Shown one piece after another: positions 30,757 to 42,161 of a DNA stretch of 64,000 nt; position 1 is the stretch's first letter; the number at the start of each line of letters is the position of its first letter. The notes below the pieces were generated by a model. That model was not told the DNA's origin and ran no database searches. It worked only from the letters and a program-made list of their open reading frames with translations. Source of the DNA: Sphingopyxis sp. Root154 (GTDB taxonomy: Bacteria > Pseudomonadota > Alphaproteobacteria > Sphingomonadales > Sphingomonadaceae); assembly GCF_001427105.1 (NCBI RefSeq), contig NZ_LMGI01000003.1, forward strand, positions 474,618 through 538,617, given 5' to 3'. The position numbers and the translations under genes were made by a program.

Positions 30757-32157
30757 CTAGGGGAGCTCGTCCTTCGTGCTGTTCGCCAGAATCGCCAGAG
30801 TCGCGGCCCAAACTGTCACATTTTGCCGCAATTGCGCGGGGTCGATCTTGTCGAGCGTGTCGTCGGGCGTGTGGTGCAGGTCAAAATAACGTGTCCCATC
30901 CTGCGCCAGATCGATCGCCGGAACGCCGGCCTGCACGAGCGCGCCGATATCCGCTCCGCCGTTCGCCGGCTGCTTCCCGCGCACGACCCCGAACGGCATC
31001 ACCGCGGCGGCAATCCGGTCGGAAAGCGCCTTGGCACTGTCGGGCAGCTTGAAGTCGACCCGCCACACGCGGTCGGCACCAAAATCTGACTCCAGCGCGA
31101 CGGCGTGCTTCTCTTTCCCATGTGCGTCGAAATAGGCTTTGCCGCCGAACACGCCGACTTCTTCGGCGCCCGCCCACAATATGCGGATCGTCCGGCGCGG
31201 CTGACCGGCGGTCATGATATGCTTCGCGGCCGCGGTGATGATACCGCAGCCCGCGGCGTCGTCGATCGCGCCGGTGCCGAGGTCCCAGCTGTCGAGGTGG
31301 CAAGCGACAACCACCGGGCTTGCGGCGGGGTCGCTGCCCGGCACTTCGGCGATGACATTTCCCGACTTGCGGGTGCCGAGGTCCTGCGGCGTGAGGACAA
31401 GCTTCATCTTGAGCAGCGGCGCTTTATCAGAGCGCACCGGCTGCGGGCGTCGCCATTGCCGGACCAACTGATCGGCATCGGGGTTCGAGATCGCGCCCGC
31501 CGGGATCGGCTTCACTCCGACGTCGAAATTGGTGACGCCGGTATGCGGGTTGCGGTGGTTGTCGGTGCCGATCGAGCGGATCACGATCGCGATCGCGCCC
31601 TTTTTCGCCGCGACATTGGGACCGGTGAATCGGCCGCGTCCATAATAGCCATAGCCGCTTCCGTCCTGCGTCGGCTTCATATCATGGTCGATGAAGACGA
31701 TCTTGCCCTTCACCGCCGCATCGGGTGCGGCCGCCAGCGCGTCGAAGCTTTCGAAATAGGCAATTTCGCCTTCGAGCCCCTTGGGACCGGTCGAGGCGCT
31801 GTTCCCGAGCGCTGTGATCGCGAGCTTCTGCGGCACGAGACTGCTCGTCAGCCATGCCTCTTCGCTGCCGCGTACCCACACGGGCATGTCGAACGCTTCC
31901 TCGCGGACGTTGGCAAAGCCCATTGCCTGCAGCCGCCGCACGGCCCAGCGGCGCGCGACGGCTTCGGCGTCGGTCCCGGCCATGCGTGGGCCGATCTCGG
32001 TCGTCAGATCACGGGTGATCGCCCACGCGGGATCGTCGCCCTGCTGCGCCAGGTCGGCTGCGCTTTGCGCCGGCTGGGCGGATGCAGCGAAACTGGCGGA
32101 GCCGAGGAGAAGGGCGGCGATCCCGGCCAAGCGGGTGGAAGTGTGGGAGATTTTCAT
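30757..32157 (-). CDS. M28 family metallopeptidase with PA domain
   Basis: This encodes 466 residues from ATG 32157, with a signal peptide ending in FAASAQ; 20 extra residues from an upstream ATG precede it and were discarded. A protease-associated domain (about 130-230; AVKGKIVFIDHDMKP) is inserted before the zinc aminopeptidase domain. The dinuclear metal ligands are visible: ACHLDSWDLGTGAIDDAAG (His and Asp), WAGAEEVGVFGG (catalytic and ligand Glu), ESDFGAD (Asp) and HHTPDDTLDKID (His). It is probably a periplasmic or outer-membrane-associated carboxypeptidase/aminopeptidase. It is divergent from ettA. Confidence 0.93.
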   Translation of the reverse strand: MKISHTSTRLAGIAALLLGSASFAASAQPAQSAADLAQQGDDPAWAITRDLTTEIGPRMAGTDAEAVARRWAVRRLQAMGFANVREEAFDMPVWVRGSEEAWLTSSLVPQKLAITALGNSASTGPKGLEGEIAYFESFDALAAAPDAAVKGKIVFIDHDMKPTQDGSGYGYYGRGRFTGPNVAAKKGAIAIVIRSIGTDNHRNPHTGVTNFDVGVKPIPAGAISNPDADQLVRQWRRPQPVRSDKAPLLKMKLVLTPQDLGTRKSGNVIAEVPGSDPAASPVVVACHLDSWDLGTGAIDDAAGCGIITAAAKHIMTAGQPRRTIRILWAGAEEVGVFGGKAYFDAHGKEKHAVALESDFGADRVWRVDFKLPDSAKALSDRIAAAVMPFGVVRGKQPANGGADIGALVQAGVPAIDLAQDGTRYFDLHHTPDDTLDKIDPAQLRQNVTVWAATLAILANSTKDELP

Positions 32158-32287
32158 ACCGCTTTCGTAACGGCGCGCCTCGCGCGCGCAAGCGCCGATT
32201 GCCAATCGCGCGCCCATTCGCTAACCGGCGCGCAACTCAAAACTCTCCCGGCCGCGCCCGCGGCCCAGCCCATACCGGAGCATTTTC

Positions 32288-33967
<1,680 letters not shown>

Positions 33968-33971
33968 CCGG

Positions 33972-34418
33972 ATGATGGGGGAGGCGGCACCGATATCGTC
34001 GAGCGCGCTCCGTTTGGATGCGGACGCGCTCAACGCTTTCATGGCGGAGGCTTTCCCCCATTCGGCGCCGGGTTCGCGCGGTCATGTGGCCTCCGCCGCG
34101 CCCGGCCATATCCGGGCGCGGCTTGACCCCACTGAAAATGCGCTACGTCCCGGCGGGCTGATTTCGGGTCCGACGCAGATGGGGTTCGCCGATATGGCGG
34201 CCTATGCGCTCGTCCTCGCGCACATCGGCCCCGTCGCGATGGCGGTGACGAGCGCGCTCAACTACCAGTTCCTGCGCCCGTGCCGCCCGGGGCCGCTGTT
34301 CGCCGACGCGTATATGCTGCGCCTCGGCAAGCGGCTCGCGGTGATGGATGTCCGCATCTGGACCGACGACGCCGACAAGCCCGTCGGGCAGGCGAATGTG
34401 ACCTACGCAATTCCCTGA
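33972..34418 (+). CDS. PaaI-type hotdog-fold thioesterase
   Basis: This 148-residue hotdog-fold protein resembles the PaaI/YbgC acyl-CoA thioesterases. The central helix and following segment (LRPGGLISGPTQMGFADMAAYA) contains the family's active-site position (an Asp in FADMAAY), and the strand LNYQFLRPCRPGPLFADA is the usual partner. Two consecutive ATGs (33972 and 33975) can start it. It begins four bases after ettA and is likely co-transcribed. The substrate is unknown. Confidence 0.87.
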   Translation: MMGEAAPISSSALRLDADALNAFMAEAFPHSAPGSRGHVASAAPGHIRARLDPTENALRPGGLISGPTQMGFADMAAYALVLAHIGPVAMAVTSALNYQFLRPCRPGPLFADAYMLRLGKRLAVMDVRIWTDDADKPVGQANVTYAIP

Positions 34419-34463
34419 CTGCTCGCCGAGTGTCCGATGGCGACCGATGCTGCCTATCATCCT

Positions 34464-34537
34464 CGTCACACCGGACTCGATCCGGGGTCCATGACGACGG
34501 CACAACGATATATCCCGGATCAAATCCGGGATGACGA
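34464..34537. repeat. Imperfect inverted repeat (second copy of the 1217-1293 family)
   Basis: The left arm, from CGTCACACCGG to GGGGTCCATG (34464-34493), pairs with the right arm TATCCCGGATCAAATCCGGG followed by ATGACG (34511-34536). The arm sequences are clearly related to the element at 1217-1293. It lies in the gap after the thioesterase gene. Confidence 0.7.
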
Positions 34538-34674
34538 AGAGGTCGAGCGTACGTCTGTCTCCCACCTCAAAACGACCCGTGACCCCTCGAGTCGCAGCTT
34601 TCCTGCATTATTCCGGTATGCCAGCGTCAACTCCGGCTTTTTGAGCTCGTCAAAATTCCGCTCCTTCGCTTAAA

Positions 34675-34775
34675 GCGACAAAGGAGATCATCCTCGGCGC
34701 GCGCATGCGCATCCTTTGTCGCCTTACGGCCACAAAAGACACGATTCCGATGCGCATATGCGGGGCTTTTGTGGC
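34675..34775. other. Two tandem hairpins in the gap upstream-facing the DUF899 gene end
   Basis: Hairpin 1 has an 11-bp perfect stem GCGACAAAGGA/TCCTTTGTCGC (34675-34685 with 34712-34722). Hairpin 2 has a 10-bp perfect stem GCCACAAAAG/CTTTTGTGGC (34729-34738 with 34766-34775). The two stems resemble each other, and each 26-27 base loop contains an ATGCGCAT-type self-complementary core. The remainder of the 34419-34784 gap has no convincing gene. It could be a processed RNA, a terminator pair for the DUF899 gene, or a duplicated mobile hairpin. Confidence 0.6.
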
Positions 34776-34784
34776 TTTAAAGCC

Positions 34785-35486
34785 TCAATATTCCAGCGAC
34801 GGATACCAGTCGGTCCTGCGGCCCGAAGGCGTGAGGTCGAGGATATTCCACAGGCTCGCGATATCGGGCGCATCGCGCGGGTCTTGCCCCGGATCGGCCA
34901 TCTCGCTCGTCATCTCGCTTCTCCAGAACAGCCGCACCGCGTTTCCGCTCTTCTTGAACACCGCGAGCGCGGGATTTTCGCCGCCATCGGCATTCAGCAG
35001 GCGGAAGTCGCGGGCGTAATCATCGCCAACCAGCTGCAAGAAATCGAGCGCCTGCCATCCGCGTTCGAGCGCAAACGCCTTTTGCCGCTCGACCGGGCTG
35101 CGGCCGAAGATCTTGAACGCGACGCGCTGCTTCAGATCGTTGGCATTGCCGTCGACCGAACCCAGCCAGTTGGTGCACATCGGGCAGGGGCGCTCGCGCT
35201 CGGGGCCGTACATCCAGAAATAGGCGACCAGCGTATCATGCCCGCCGAACAGCTCGGCCAGTCCCAATTCGGCGCCGTTTGCGTCCTTGAACCGGTAATC
35301 CTGCATCAGCGGACCCGGCGGCAGCTGGCGCCGCTGCTCGGCAATCCGCGTCATCTTGCGCCGCAGGTCGATTTCTTCGGCCAGCAGGGATTTTCGGGCC
35401 TTGGTGTAGGATTCGTCTTCGCCGGGAAAAGCACGTCTACGTGAAGCAAGCGCCGGCGCAGCCGACAGGGTTTGGCGAAGGGCCAT
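34785..35486 (-). CDS. DUF899 family (thioredoxin-fold-like) protein
   Basis: This is a 233-residue protein of the DUF899 type. Its hallmark CPMCTNWLGSVDG segment (a CxxC motif within a thioredoxin-like fold) follows the strand FWMYGPERERPCP, and the C-terminal DWYPSLEY is also typical. The start has an AAAGGAGAA ribosome-binding site. It is presumably a cytosolic redox-related protein, but no reaction is established for the family. Confidence 0.85.
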   Translation of the reverse strand: MALRQTLSAAPALASRRRAFPGEDESYTKARKSLLAEEIDLRRKMTRIAEQRRQLPPGPLMQDYRFKDANGAELGLAELFGGHDTLVAYFWMYGPERERPCPMCTNWLGSVDGNANDLKQRVAFKIFGRSPVERQKAFALERGWQALDFLQLVGDDYARDFRLLNADGGENPALAVFKKSGNAVRLFWRSEMTSEMADPGQDPRDAPDIASLWNILDLTPSGRRTDWYPSLEY

Positions 35487-35579
35487 CCAATTCTCCTTTT
35501 TCGGGAGAACGTGCCGTGGGCGTCATTGTTGCAGCGGCGTCCCACCGCTGCCCGCAGATATGCTTCGCTTCGTCGCCGA

Positions 35580-36158
35580 TCAGGCGAGCGCGACTTCCCA
35601 CAGGATCAACTTCGTCGCGCCCACATTCTCGCGCGCCTTTGCGCCTTCCAGCCGCGTCAGCTTGGCGTCGCCTTTCAGCGCGCTCATTTCGAACATTGCA
35701 TCGATCACGACGACTTCGCCGGCGCCGACCTCAAGCTCTATCGTGCCGGCATTTGCCATAAGGCCCTTGGCCATCGCGGCGTGCAGTCGATGCGCGCCCG
35801 GCTCGACGTCGGCCATCAGCATCTGTCCCGACTTGATCTGGCCCTTTGCGGTCTCGTCGAGCGTGACGTTCATGCCCTGCAGCGCGGCGACGAAGCCGCG
35901 GCGCGTGACATAGATGCGCGCCTTGTCTGCGGGCGCGCGCATCGTCCGGGCGTCGGCGAGCGCGGCGGTGTCGGCTTTCTTGCCCGACTTGTTGCTCGAC
36001 AGCGACCAGATGATCAGCCCGACGATTGCAACCAGCGTGACCACCGAAAAGGTCAGCATCGCGCCGGTCGAGAGTGACTGGGCAAGTGCAGGCCCCAGGA
36101 ACGCCCCGACGATCGCCGCGACAAATATCATGGTGACCCAGAAAGCATTCTTGCTCAT
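35580..36158 (-). CDS. Two-TM membrane protein with C-terminal globular domain, unknown function
   Basis: This encodes 192 residues from ATG 36158, with an AGGAGGG ribosome-binding site. Two hydrophobic helices (about residues 5-27 and 36-53) are followed by a soluble domain (about 75-192) that begins RIYVTRRGFVAALQGMNV and contains a KSGQMLMADVEPGAHRLHA turn. That pattern recalls DUF2846-like beta-sandwich domains, but the match is loose. It is 13 bases downstream of the carbonic anhydrase gene and probably co-transcribed with it. Confidence 0.7.
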   Translation of the reverse strand: MSKNAFWVTMIFVAAIVGAFLGPALAQSLSTGAMLTFSVVTLVAIVGLIIWSLSSNKSGKKADTAALADARTMRAPADKARIYVTRRGFVAALQGMNVTLDETAKGQIKSGQMLMADVEPGAHRLHAAMAKGLMANAGTIELEVGAGEVVVIDAMFEMSALKGDAKLTRLEGAKARENVGATKLILWEVALA

Positions 36159-36171
36159 ATCGCCCTCCTGT

Positions 36172-36810
36172 TCAGGCGGGAGCAAATTCTCCCGTCGCCT
36201 CGTCCATCACGTGCAGCACCCCGTCGCTGATCGCGAAAAAGGCGCCGCGCAGCGTCAGCGTCCCGCGCCGGACCTTTTCCTGAATGCAGGGAAAAGTCAT
36301 CAGATTGTCAAGGCTTACGCGGACCGCCGCCAATTCCATCGCGCGGCCGGCCTCGCGGTTGTCGATGTCTATATGAGCGCTGCGAACCTGCTCGCTGGCG
36401 TCGTCGAGCATCGCGATCCAGTCGGCGATAAAGCCGCCGCGCCCCGGCTCGGCGCCCGCCATCGAGCGGTGCAGCGCGGCGTGGCAGCCGCCGCACATGC
36501 CGTGACCCATCACGACGATTTCCTCGACCTTCAGGAACTGGACCGCGAATTCGAGCGCGGCAGAGACGCCGTGACGTCCGGGCGTCGTTTCGAACGGCGG
36601 CACCAGCGCCGCGACGTTGCGGACGACAAAGATCTCGCCCGGATTGGTGTCGAAAATCTGCGAGGGTTCGGATCGGCTGTCCGAACAGGCGATGATCATC
36701 ACCTTGGGCGATTGCCCTTCCGCGAGTTCGTTCCAGCGTTCGCGCTGTTGCTGCCAGCCGCCGTTACGGAAACGCCGGTAACCATCGATCATATCTGCAA
36801 AGTGAGTCAT
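36172..36810 (-). CDS. Beta-class carbonic anhydrase
   Basis: This is a 212-residue zinc enzyme interconverting CO2 and bicarbonate. The zinc ligands and catalytic dyad are in [10 protein letters not shown] (Cys, Asp, Arg) and [12 protein letters not shown] (His, Cys). Length and the [11 protein letters not shown] segment match beta-carbonic anhydrases. It is the first gene of a two-gene unit with the two-TM protein, and divergent from lipA with only 41 bases between starts. Confidence 0.95.
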   Translation of the reverse strand: MTHFADMIDGYRRFRNGGWQQQRERWNELAEGQSPKVMIIACSDSRSEPSQIFDTNPGEIFVVRNVAALVPPFETTPGRHGVSAALEFAVQFLKVEEIVVMGHGMCGGCHAALHRSMAGAEPGRGGFIADWIAMLDDASEQVRSAHIDIDNREAGRAMELAAVRVSLDNLMTFPCIQEKVRRGTLTLRGAFFAISDGVLHVMDEATGEFAPA

Positions 36811-36851
36811 GGAGGCGCCTTAGCATAGGTAGAGAGGTTGAGAAGAGGCGC

Positions 36852-37808
36852 GTGCACGACTATGTGGGCGAAATGAACGCTCCCGCATCCACCGCCGCCA
36901 CTCCCAGCCAGCGCCAGCGCAAGCCCGACTGGATCCGCGTCAAGGCCCCGACCAGCCCGGGTTATGCCGAAACGCGCAAACTGATGCGCGAACTCAACCT
37001 GCATACCGTGTGCGAGGAAGCCGCGTGCCCGAACATCGGCGAATGCTGGACGAAAAAGCACGCGACGGTGATGATCCTCGGCGACACCTGCACCCGCGCC
37101 TGCGCCTTCTGCAACGTCAAGACCGGGATGCCGCGCCCCGTCGACCTGCTCGAGCCCGAGCATACCGCAATCGCCGCGGCGAAGATGGGCCTCAGCCACA
37201 TTGTCATCACCTCGGTCGACCGCGACGACTTGCCCGACGGTGGGGCAAGCCAGTTCGTGAAGGTCATCAACGCGCTGCGCCGCGAGACGCCGCAGACGAC
37301 GATCGAAATCCTGACGCCCGATTTCCGCAACAAGCCCGAAAACGCGGTCGCGGCGATCGTCGATGCGCGGCCCGACGTCTATAACCATAATCTCGAAACC
37401 GTCCCGCGGCTCTATCCGACGATCCGTCCGGGTGCGCGCTATTATGCATCGCTCCGCCTGCTCGAAAGCGTCAAGCGCCGCGATCCCTCGATTTTCACCA
37501 AGTCGGGTGTGATGCTCGGCCTCGGCGAGGAGCGGATGGAGGTGCATCAGGTGATGGACGACATGCGCAGCGCCGACATCGATTTCATGACGATGGGCCA
37601 GTATCTCCAGCCGACGCCGAAGCATGCCAAGGTCATCGACTTCGTGACCCCGCAGGCGTTCGATGCCTATGCACAGATCGCGCGCGCCAAGGGCTTCCTG
37701 CAGGTCGCCTCGTCGCCGCTCACGCGTTCGAGCTATCACGCCGGCGACGATTTCGAACGGATGCGCGCCGCCCGCGAAGCGCAGCTGGCGCGCGTCAAGG
37801 CCGGCTGA
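36852..37808 (+). CDS. lipA: Lipoyl synthase
   Basis: This 318-residue radical-SAM enzyme inserts two sulfurs into the protein-bound octanoyl group. The auxiliary cluster motif [13 protein letters not shown] and the SAM-cluster motif CTRACAFC are both complete, and the C-terminal SSYHAGDDF segment ends in the conserved serine-containing region. The start used is GTG 36852, which has GAAGAGG upstream; ATG 36873 is the alternative. It is followed immediately by the RatA/Coq10-like gene, the usual alphaproteobacterial order. Confidence 0.96.
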   Translation: MHDYVGEMNAPASTAATPSQRQRKPDWIRVKAPTSPGYAETRKLMRELNLHTVCEEAACPNIGECWTKKHATVMILGDTCTRACAFCNVKTGMPRPVDLLEPEHTAIAAAKMGLSHIVITSVDRDDLPDGGASQFVKVINALRRETPQTTIEILTPDFRNKPENAVAAIVDARPDVYNHNLETVPRLYPTIRPGARYYASLRLLESVKRRDPSIFTKSGVMLGLGEERMEVHQVMDDMRSADIDFMTMGQYLQPTPKHAKVIDFVTPQAFDAYAQIARAKGFLQVASSPLTRSSYHAGDDFERMRAAREAQLARVKAG

Positions 37809-37815
37809 CCGGCCT

Positions 37816-38295
37816 TTGCCACGACACCACGAAACCCGCGTCCTGCCGTACAGCGACGAGCAGATGTTCGCGCTAGTCACCGATATTTCGCGTTATCCCG
37901 AGTTCCTGCCGTGGGTGATCGCGCTGCGCCTCCGCAGCGACAGCGAGCATGAGGCGGTCGCCGACATGATCGTCGGCTTCAAGGGGTTGCGCGAAAGCTT
38001 TTCGTGCCGCGTCCACAAGCAGCGGCCGCACGAGGTTTGCGTGAGCTACATCGACGGGCCGATGAAGCATCTGAACAACGAATGGCATTTCCAGCCCGCC
38101 GAGGGTGGTGGATGCCGCGTCGATTTCCTCGTCGATTTCTCGTTCCGCAGCCGCATGTTCGAGGCGCTGGCGGGACAGATGTTCGACAAGGCCCTGCGCA
38201 AGATGATCGCGGCGTTCGAAACGCGCGCCGACGAACTTTACGGCGCGGGAAGGGCGATGTCTTCCGACGGCCGCAGTTCGTCCCTTTCGGGCTGA
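37816..38295 (+). CDS. RatA/Coq10-like START-domain protein
   Basis: This encodes 159 residues starting at TTG 37816, seven bases after lipA. The N-terminus MPRHHETRVLPYSDEQMF is characteristic of the family, and no ATG or GTG can supply it; an in-frame ATG inside lipA only gives an arginine-rich shadow. The START/Coq10 fold (DISRYPEFLPWVIALR, IVGFKGLRESFSCRV, DGPMKHLNNEWHF) is complete. It is annotated in many genomes as toxin RatA, but the position beside lipA and the conservation favour a ubiquinone- or lipid-binding role. Its 3' end overlaps the convergent pncC-like gene by 58 bases. Confidence 0.9.
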   Translation: MPRHHETRVLPYSDEQMFALVTDISRYPEFLPWVIALRLRSDSEHEAVADMIVGFKGLRESFSCRVHKQRPHEVCVSYIDGPMKHLNNEWHFQPAEGGGCRVDFLVDFSFRSRMFEALAGQMFDKALRKMIAAFETRADELYGAGRAMSSDGRSSSLSG

Positions 38296-38795
38296 AGCAG
38301 GTCGAGCGCGAACAGGGTCGCGTGATGACGGATCGCCGCGCGGTCGGTCGATTCGAACTGGACGCGCTGGGTGAAATAATCGTCAGGGTCCTGCCCGCGC
38401 AGCGCGCGCGCAAAGACGACCTGGCCGACGGGCTTCTTCTCCGACCCGCCGCCCGGTCCCGCAATGCCGGTGATCGCGACCGCGACATCGGCGTCGCTGT
38501 TGGCAAGCGCGCCGGCTGCCATCGCCCACGCGGTCGCGAGCGAGACTTCGCCAAAGGTTTCGAGGATTTCGCTGCTGACGTCGAGCTGGCTTTGCTTCGC
38601 ATGGCCCGAATAGGTAACGAAGCCGGCGCTGAACACATCCGAACTTCCGGCAATATCGGTCAGCGCGACCGACACCATGCCGCCGGTGCAGCTTTCGGCG
38701 ACGGCGACTTTTCGTCCTGCGGCGCGGTTGTTCGCAAGGACGGTGGTGGCAAGGTCGTCGCGCGCGGCAAGGCGCGTTTCAGCATCGGACAGCAA
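38238..38795 (-). CDS. pncC: CinA family protein (nicotinamide-nucleotide amidohydrolase domain)
   Basis: This 185-residue protein consists of the CinA C-terminal domain alone, which in PncC deamidates NMN for NAD recycling. The motifs AVAESCTGGMVSVALTDIAGSS (core AESCTGG), GFVTYSG and ITGIAGPGGG are complete. It lies four bases downstream of ispDF on the same strand, and the C-terminal end runs 58 bases into the RatA-like gene on the other strand. Confidence 0.93.
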   Translation of the reverse strand: MLSDAETRLAARDDLATTVLANNRAAGRKVAVAESCTGGMVSVALTDIAGSSDVFSAGFVTYSGHAKQSQLDVSSEILETFGEVSLATAWAMAAGALANSDADVAVAITGIAGPGGGSEKKPVGQVVFARALRGQDPDDYFTQRVQFESTDRAAIRHHATLFALDLLQPERDELRPSEDIALPAP

Positions 38796-38798
38796 GGT

Positions 38799-39977
38799 TC
38801 AATTCTCCGGAAGTTGCAGGGTCGCGACGGCCTGGGCAGCGATCCCCTCGCGGCGACCGGTAAAGCCCAGCCGCTCTGTCGTAGTCGCTTTGACACTAAC
38901 CCGTTCGAGCGGAATCGCAAGGATTTCGACAATCCGTGCCCGCATAGCGGCGCGGTGAGGGCCGATCTTCGGCGCTTCGGCGATGATCGTCAGGTCGACA
39001 TGGTCGATGCGCCCGCCGCGCGCCTTCACACGTTCGGCCGCAAAGCCGAGAAAGCGGTGCGAGGCTGCGCCACGCCATTGCGGATCGCTCGGCGGGAAAT
39101 GGTCGCCGATATCGCCGTCGCCGAGCGCGCCGAGGATCGCATCGGTCAGCGCATGAAGCCCGACGTCGGCATCGCTATGTCCTTCAAGTCCATGACTATA
39201 TGCGATCTCTATGCCGCCGATCCACAGCGGCTTGTCCGTCACAAGACGGTGGACGTCATATCCCATGCCGACGGCGGTTCGCGTCATCGTGCCAATCCCC
39301 AATAGTCCCGCGAGGATCGCCATATCCTCGGCATATGTCAGTTTATGGAGGCGCGCGTCGCCTGGAACGGTCGCAACCGATACGTCCAGCCGGCGTACCA
39401 GCTGCGCATCGTCTGTAGCGGCGGCCTCGATAGCCTCGGCATGGGCGCGCCGCAATGTGCCAAGATGGAACGCTTGCGGCGTCTGAACGCGTGCAAGCGC
39501 GCTGCGGTCGACGACCTCGCCGGCCGATTGGGCGGTCTGCTCGACGAGTGTATCGGGAACGGGCAGCGTCGGGATCGCCGCTTCGGCATTGTGCAATGCG
39601 GCGAGCAGGCGATCGACCACCTCGGCGGTTACCCCGGGCCGCGCGGCGTCATGAACGAGGACGAAGGCGCCGTCGTCCCAATCGGCAAGAGCCGCAAGCG
39701 CGTTCGCGACCGATTGCTGCCGTTCGGTGCCGGGGTCGGCGGAAATCCAGCCATTTGGGAGGTCGCCGAGTGCGGCCATGACGTCACTATTTGCCACCAA
39801 CACGCCGCCACCTATGGCCGGATGCGCGGCAAAGGCATCGACGCTCCACTGAAGTATCGGCTTGCCGCCCAGCATTGCGAGTTGCTTCGGCACCACCAGT
39901 CCGGCGCGCGTTCCCTGACCGCCCGCGAGCAATATGACCGCGACACGCGGCAAAACGGAAGGGGCGGACTCGGTCAT
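38799..39977 (-). CDS. ispDF: Bifunctional IspD/IspF
   Basis: This 392-residue fusion covers two non-consecutive steps of the MEP isoprenoid pathway. Residues 1 to about 230 are the CDP-ME synthase (ILLAGGQGTRAG, VHDAARPGV, QTPQAFHLGTLRRAH); about 234-392 are the MECDP synthase (GMGYDVHRLV, GLEGHSDADVGLHALTDA, DIGDHFPPSDPQ). The fusion is normal for alphaproteobacteria. It is divergent from dusB (97 bases). Confidence 0.96.
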   Translation of the reverse strand: MTESAPSVLPRVAVILLAGGQGTRAGLVVPKQLAMLGGKPILQWSVDAFAAHPAIGGGVLVANSDVMAALGDLPNGWISADPGTERQQSVANALAALADWDDGAFVLVHDAARPGVTAEVVDRLLAALHNAEAAIPTLPVPDTLVEQTAQSAGEVVDRSALARVQTPQAFHLGTLRRAHAEAIEAAATDDAQLVRRLDVSVATVPGDARLHKLTYAEDMAILAGLLGIGTMTRTAVGMGYDVHRLVTDKPLWIGGIEIAYSHGLEGHSDADVGLHALTDAILGALGDGDIGDHFPPSDPQWRGAASHRFLGFAAERVKARGGRIDHVDLTIIAEAPKIGPHRAAMRARIVEILAIPLERVSVKATTTERLGFTGRREGIAAQAVATLQLPEN

Positions 39978-40074
39978 CGTGCGCGCCGGTTAGCGCAGCC
40001 GCGCCTTGCGGGAAAGCGGCTTAGCGTGTACGGGCTGCTCAAATTTTAGGCAATGTAAACGAAAGCTCCCCGCC

Positions 40075-41073
40075 ATGGCGCCGCTGCGGCCCATTCAGAT
40101 CGGCAACATCACCATCGCGGATCCCGTGATCCTCGCGCCGATGACCGGTGTCACCGATCTGCCGTTCCGCAAGCTCGTCCGCTATTATGGTTCGGGGCTC
40201 AACGTCACCGAGATGATCGCCAGCCAGGCGGCGATCCGCGAAACGCGCCAGTCGATCCAGAAAGCGGCGTGGGACCCGGTAGAAGAGCCGGTGTCGATGC
40301 AGCTTGTCGGCTGCACGCCCTATGAAATGGGCGAAGCGGCAAAGCTCAACGAAGATCGCGGTGCGTCGATCATCGACATCAACATGGGCTGCCCGGTGCG
40401 CAAGGTCACCAACGGCGACGCGGGTTCGGCGCTGATGCGTGACCTGAAGCTGGCCGCGGCGCTGATCGATTCCTGCGTCAAGGCGGTCAAAGTACCGGTA
40501 ACGGTCAAGATGCGCATGGGCTGGTGCCACGACAGCCTCAACGCGCCCGAACTTGCGCATATCGCCGAGGATCTGGGCGCGAAGCTGGTGACGGTTCACG
40601 GCCGCACGCGCAACCAGATGTATCGCGGCGAGGCCGACTGGGGCTTTGTCCGCAGCGTTAAGGATGCCGTGTCGATCCCGGTCATCGTCAATGGCGATAT
40701 CTGCTCGGCTGACGACGCGCGCACCGCGCTTGCGCAGAGCGGCGCCGACGGCGTGATGATCGGCCGCGGCGCATATGGCCGCCCCTGGTTGCTCGGTCAG
40801 GTGATGACGGCGCTGCGCGGCGAGGGCGATCGGCCCGACCCCGGCATCGACGAGCAATATGACGTCATTACATCGCATTATCGCGCGATGATCGACCATT
40901 ATGGCGAAGTGACCGGGGTCAATATGGCGCGCAAGCATCTCGGCTGGTACGTCAAGAGCCTGCATGGCTCGGCCGAGTTCCGGAACAAGGTCAACCAGAT
41001 CCCGAACAGCCGCGACGTGCTCGACGCTCTCGAGCGTTTCTACACGCCGTTCCTGAGCAAGGCGGCGGCGTGA
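40075..41073 (+). CDS. dusB: tRNA-dihydrouridine synthase DusB (NifR3)
   Basis: This is a 332-residue flavoenzyme of the TIM-barrel Dus family. FMN/tRNA motifs: [13 protein letters not shown], the catalytic cysteine region [19 protein letters not shown], and VKMRMGW. The ATG at 40075 was chosen; an in-frame start at 40006 adds 23 residues with no family match. As in rhizobia and Rhodobacter (nifR3), it heads the ntr cluster, and its stop overlaps ntrB by GTGA. Confidence 0.95.
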   Translation: MAPLRPIQIGNITIADPVILAPMTGVTDLPFRKLVRYYGSGLNVTEMIASQAAIRETRQSIQKAAWDPVEEPVSMQLVGCTPYEMGEAAKLNEDRGASIIDINMGCPVRKVTNGDAGSALMRDLKLAAALIDSCVKAVKVPVTVKMRMGWCHDSLNAPELAHIAEDLGAKLVTVHGRTRNQMYRGEADWGFVRSVKDAVSIPVIVNGDICSADDARTALAQSGADGVMIGRGAYGRPWLLGQVMTALRGEGDRPDPGIDEQYDVITSHYRAMIDHYGEVTGVNMARKHLGWYVKSLHGSAEFRNKVNQIPNSRDVLDALERFYTPFLSKAAA

Positions 41074-42161
41074 CCGCGCTCACGTCGAGCATTCCGAGTT
41101 TCGACCACGACGAACTGATCCAGTCGCACCCCGTTCCCACGCTGTTGATCGACGGCGGCGGGGTGGTGCTGTTCGTCAACGCCGCCGCCGAACAACTCTG
41201 TAATGTCAGCCGCTCGGCGATGGTCGGCCGCGTCGTCTATGACGTGATCGAGATGGACCGCAGCTATCGGCAGCGGATGAGCGACGCCTCGACGTCGGCG
41301 CTCTTCGCGCATCGCACGGAGATTTCGGCGGGGGGTCGCCGGTCCTTCTTCGTCGATATGCAGATGGTGCCCTTTGGCCAGAGCGGTCACCGTATCCTCG
41401 CGCTCGTGCCGTCGCAGAGCGACGCCGAGTTGATGGGCGGCGCGATCGGGCGTTCGGGGCGCGCGGCGGGCGCGGCGGCGTCGATGCTGGCGCACGAGAT
41501 CAAGAATCCCCTCGCGGGCATCAAGGGCGCGGCGCAGCTGCTCGCGCGCAAGACCGACGCGGGGGGCGAGCGCTTCACGACGCTGATCTGTGCCGAGGTC
41601 GACCGGATCGCAACGCTGATCGACCAGATGGAGCATTTCTCGCGCGGGCAACCGATCACCTGCGGCCCGATCAACCTCTATCAGCCGATCCATCAGGCGA
41701 TGGAAACCGCGCGCGCACGGCAGTTTCCGGGCTTGCGCTTTGCCGAGGATTTTGACCCCTCGCTGCCGCTCGTCCACGGAAACCATGACGCCGTGGTGCA
41801 GATATTGCTCAACCTGCTCACTAATGGGTGCGAGGCACTGGGCGGGCGCGACGATGGCGTCGTGCGGCTGACGACGGCCTATCGGCACGGACTGTCGATC
41901 GACAATGGCGACGGGCGCGGCCGCATTGCACTCCCGATCGAGGTCAGCGTCAGCGACAATGGTCCGGGCGTTCCCGCCGATATTCGCGGCGACCTGTTCG
42001 ATCCCTTCGTCACGACCAAACGCGAGGGAAGGGGGCTCGGCCTCGCGCTCGTCGCCAAGCTGGCGCGCGACATGGGCGGCACCGTCCAGCATATCCGCGA
42101 CGGCGAATGGACGCGCTTCCGCGTTCATCTTCCCGTCGCGCAAAAGGGACGGCCGGCATGA
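41070..42161 (+). CDS. ntrB: Nitrogen regulation sensor kinase NtrB (GlnL)
   Basis: This is a 363-residue cytoplasmic histidine kinase. It has an N-terminal PAS domain (about 15-110; [19 protein letters not shown]) and the H-box [17 protein letters not shown] with His142. The HATPase boxes are an N-box [13 protein letters not shown]1 VSDNGPGVP and G2 [18 protein letters not shown]. It is normally switched by PII to phosphorylate NtrC under nitrogen limitation. The GTG start (41070) overlaps dusB; the stop overlaps ntrC. Confidence 0.96.
   Translation: MTALTSSIPSFDHDELIQSHPVPTLLIDGGGVVLFVNAAAEQLCNVSRSAMVGRVVYDVIEMDRSYRQRMSDASTSALFAHRTEISAGGRRSFFVDMQMVPFGQSGHRILALVPSQSDAELMGGAIGRSGRAAGAAASMLAHEIKNPLAGIKGAAQLLARKTDAGGERFTTLICAEVDRIATLIDQMEHFSRGQPITCGPINLYQPIHQAMETARARQFPGLRFAEDFDPSLPLVHGNHDAVVQILLNLLTNGCEALGGRDDGVVRLTTAYRHGLSIDNGDGRGRIALPIEVSVSDNGPGVPADIRGDLFDPFVTTKREGRGLGLALVAKLARDMGGTVQHIRDGEWTRFRVHLPVAQKGRPA

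Noticed and set aside
37816-38295. RatA as a toxin of a toxin-antitoxin system
   Set aside because: No antitoxin partner is adjacent. The neighbouring lipA and the START fold favour a lipid- or ubiquinone-binding role.
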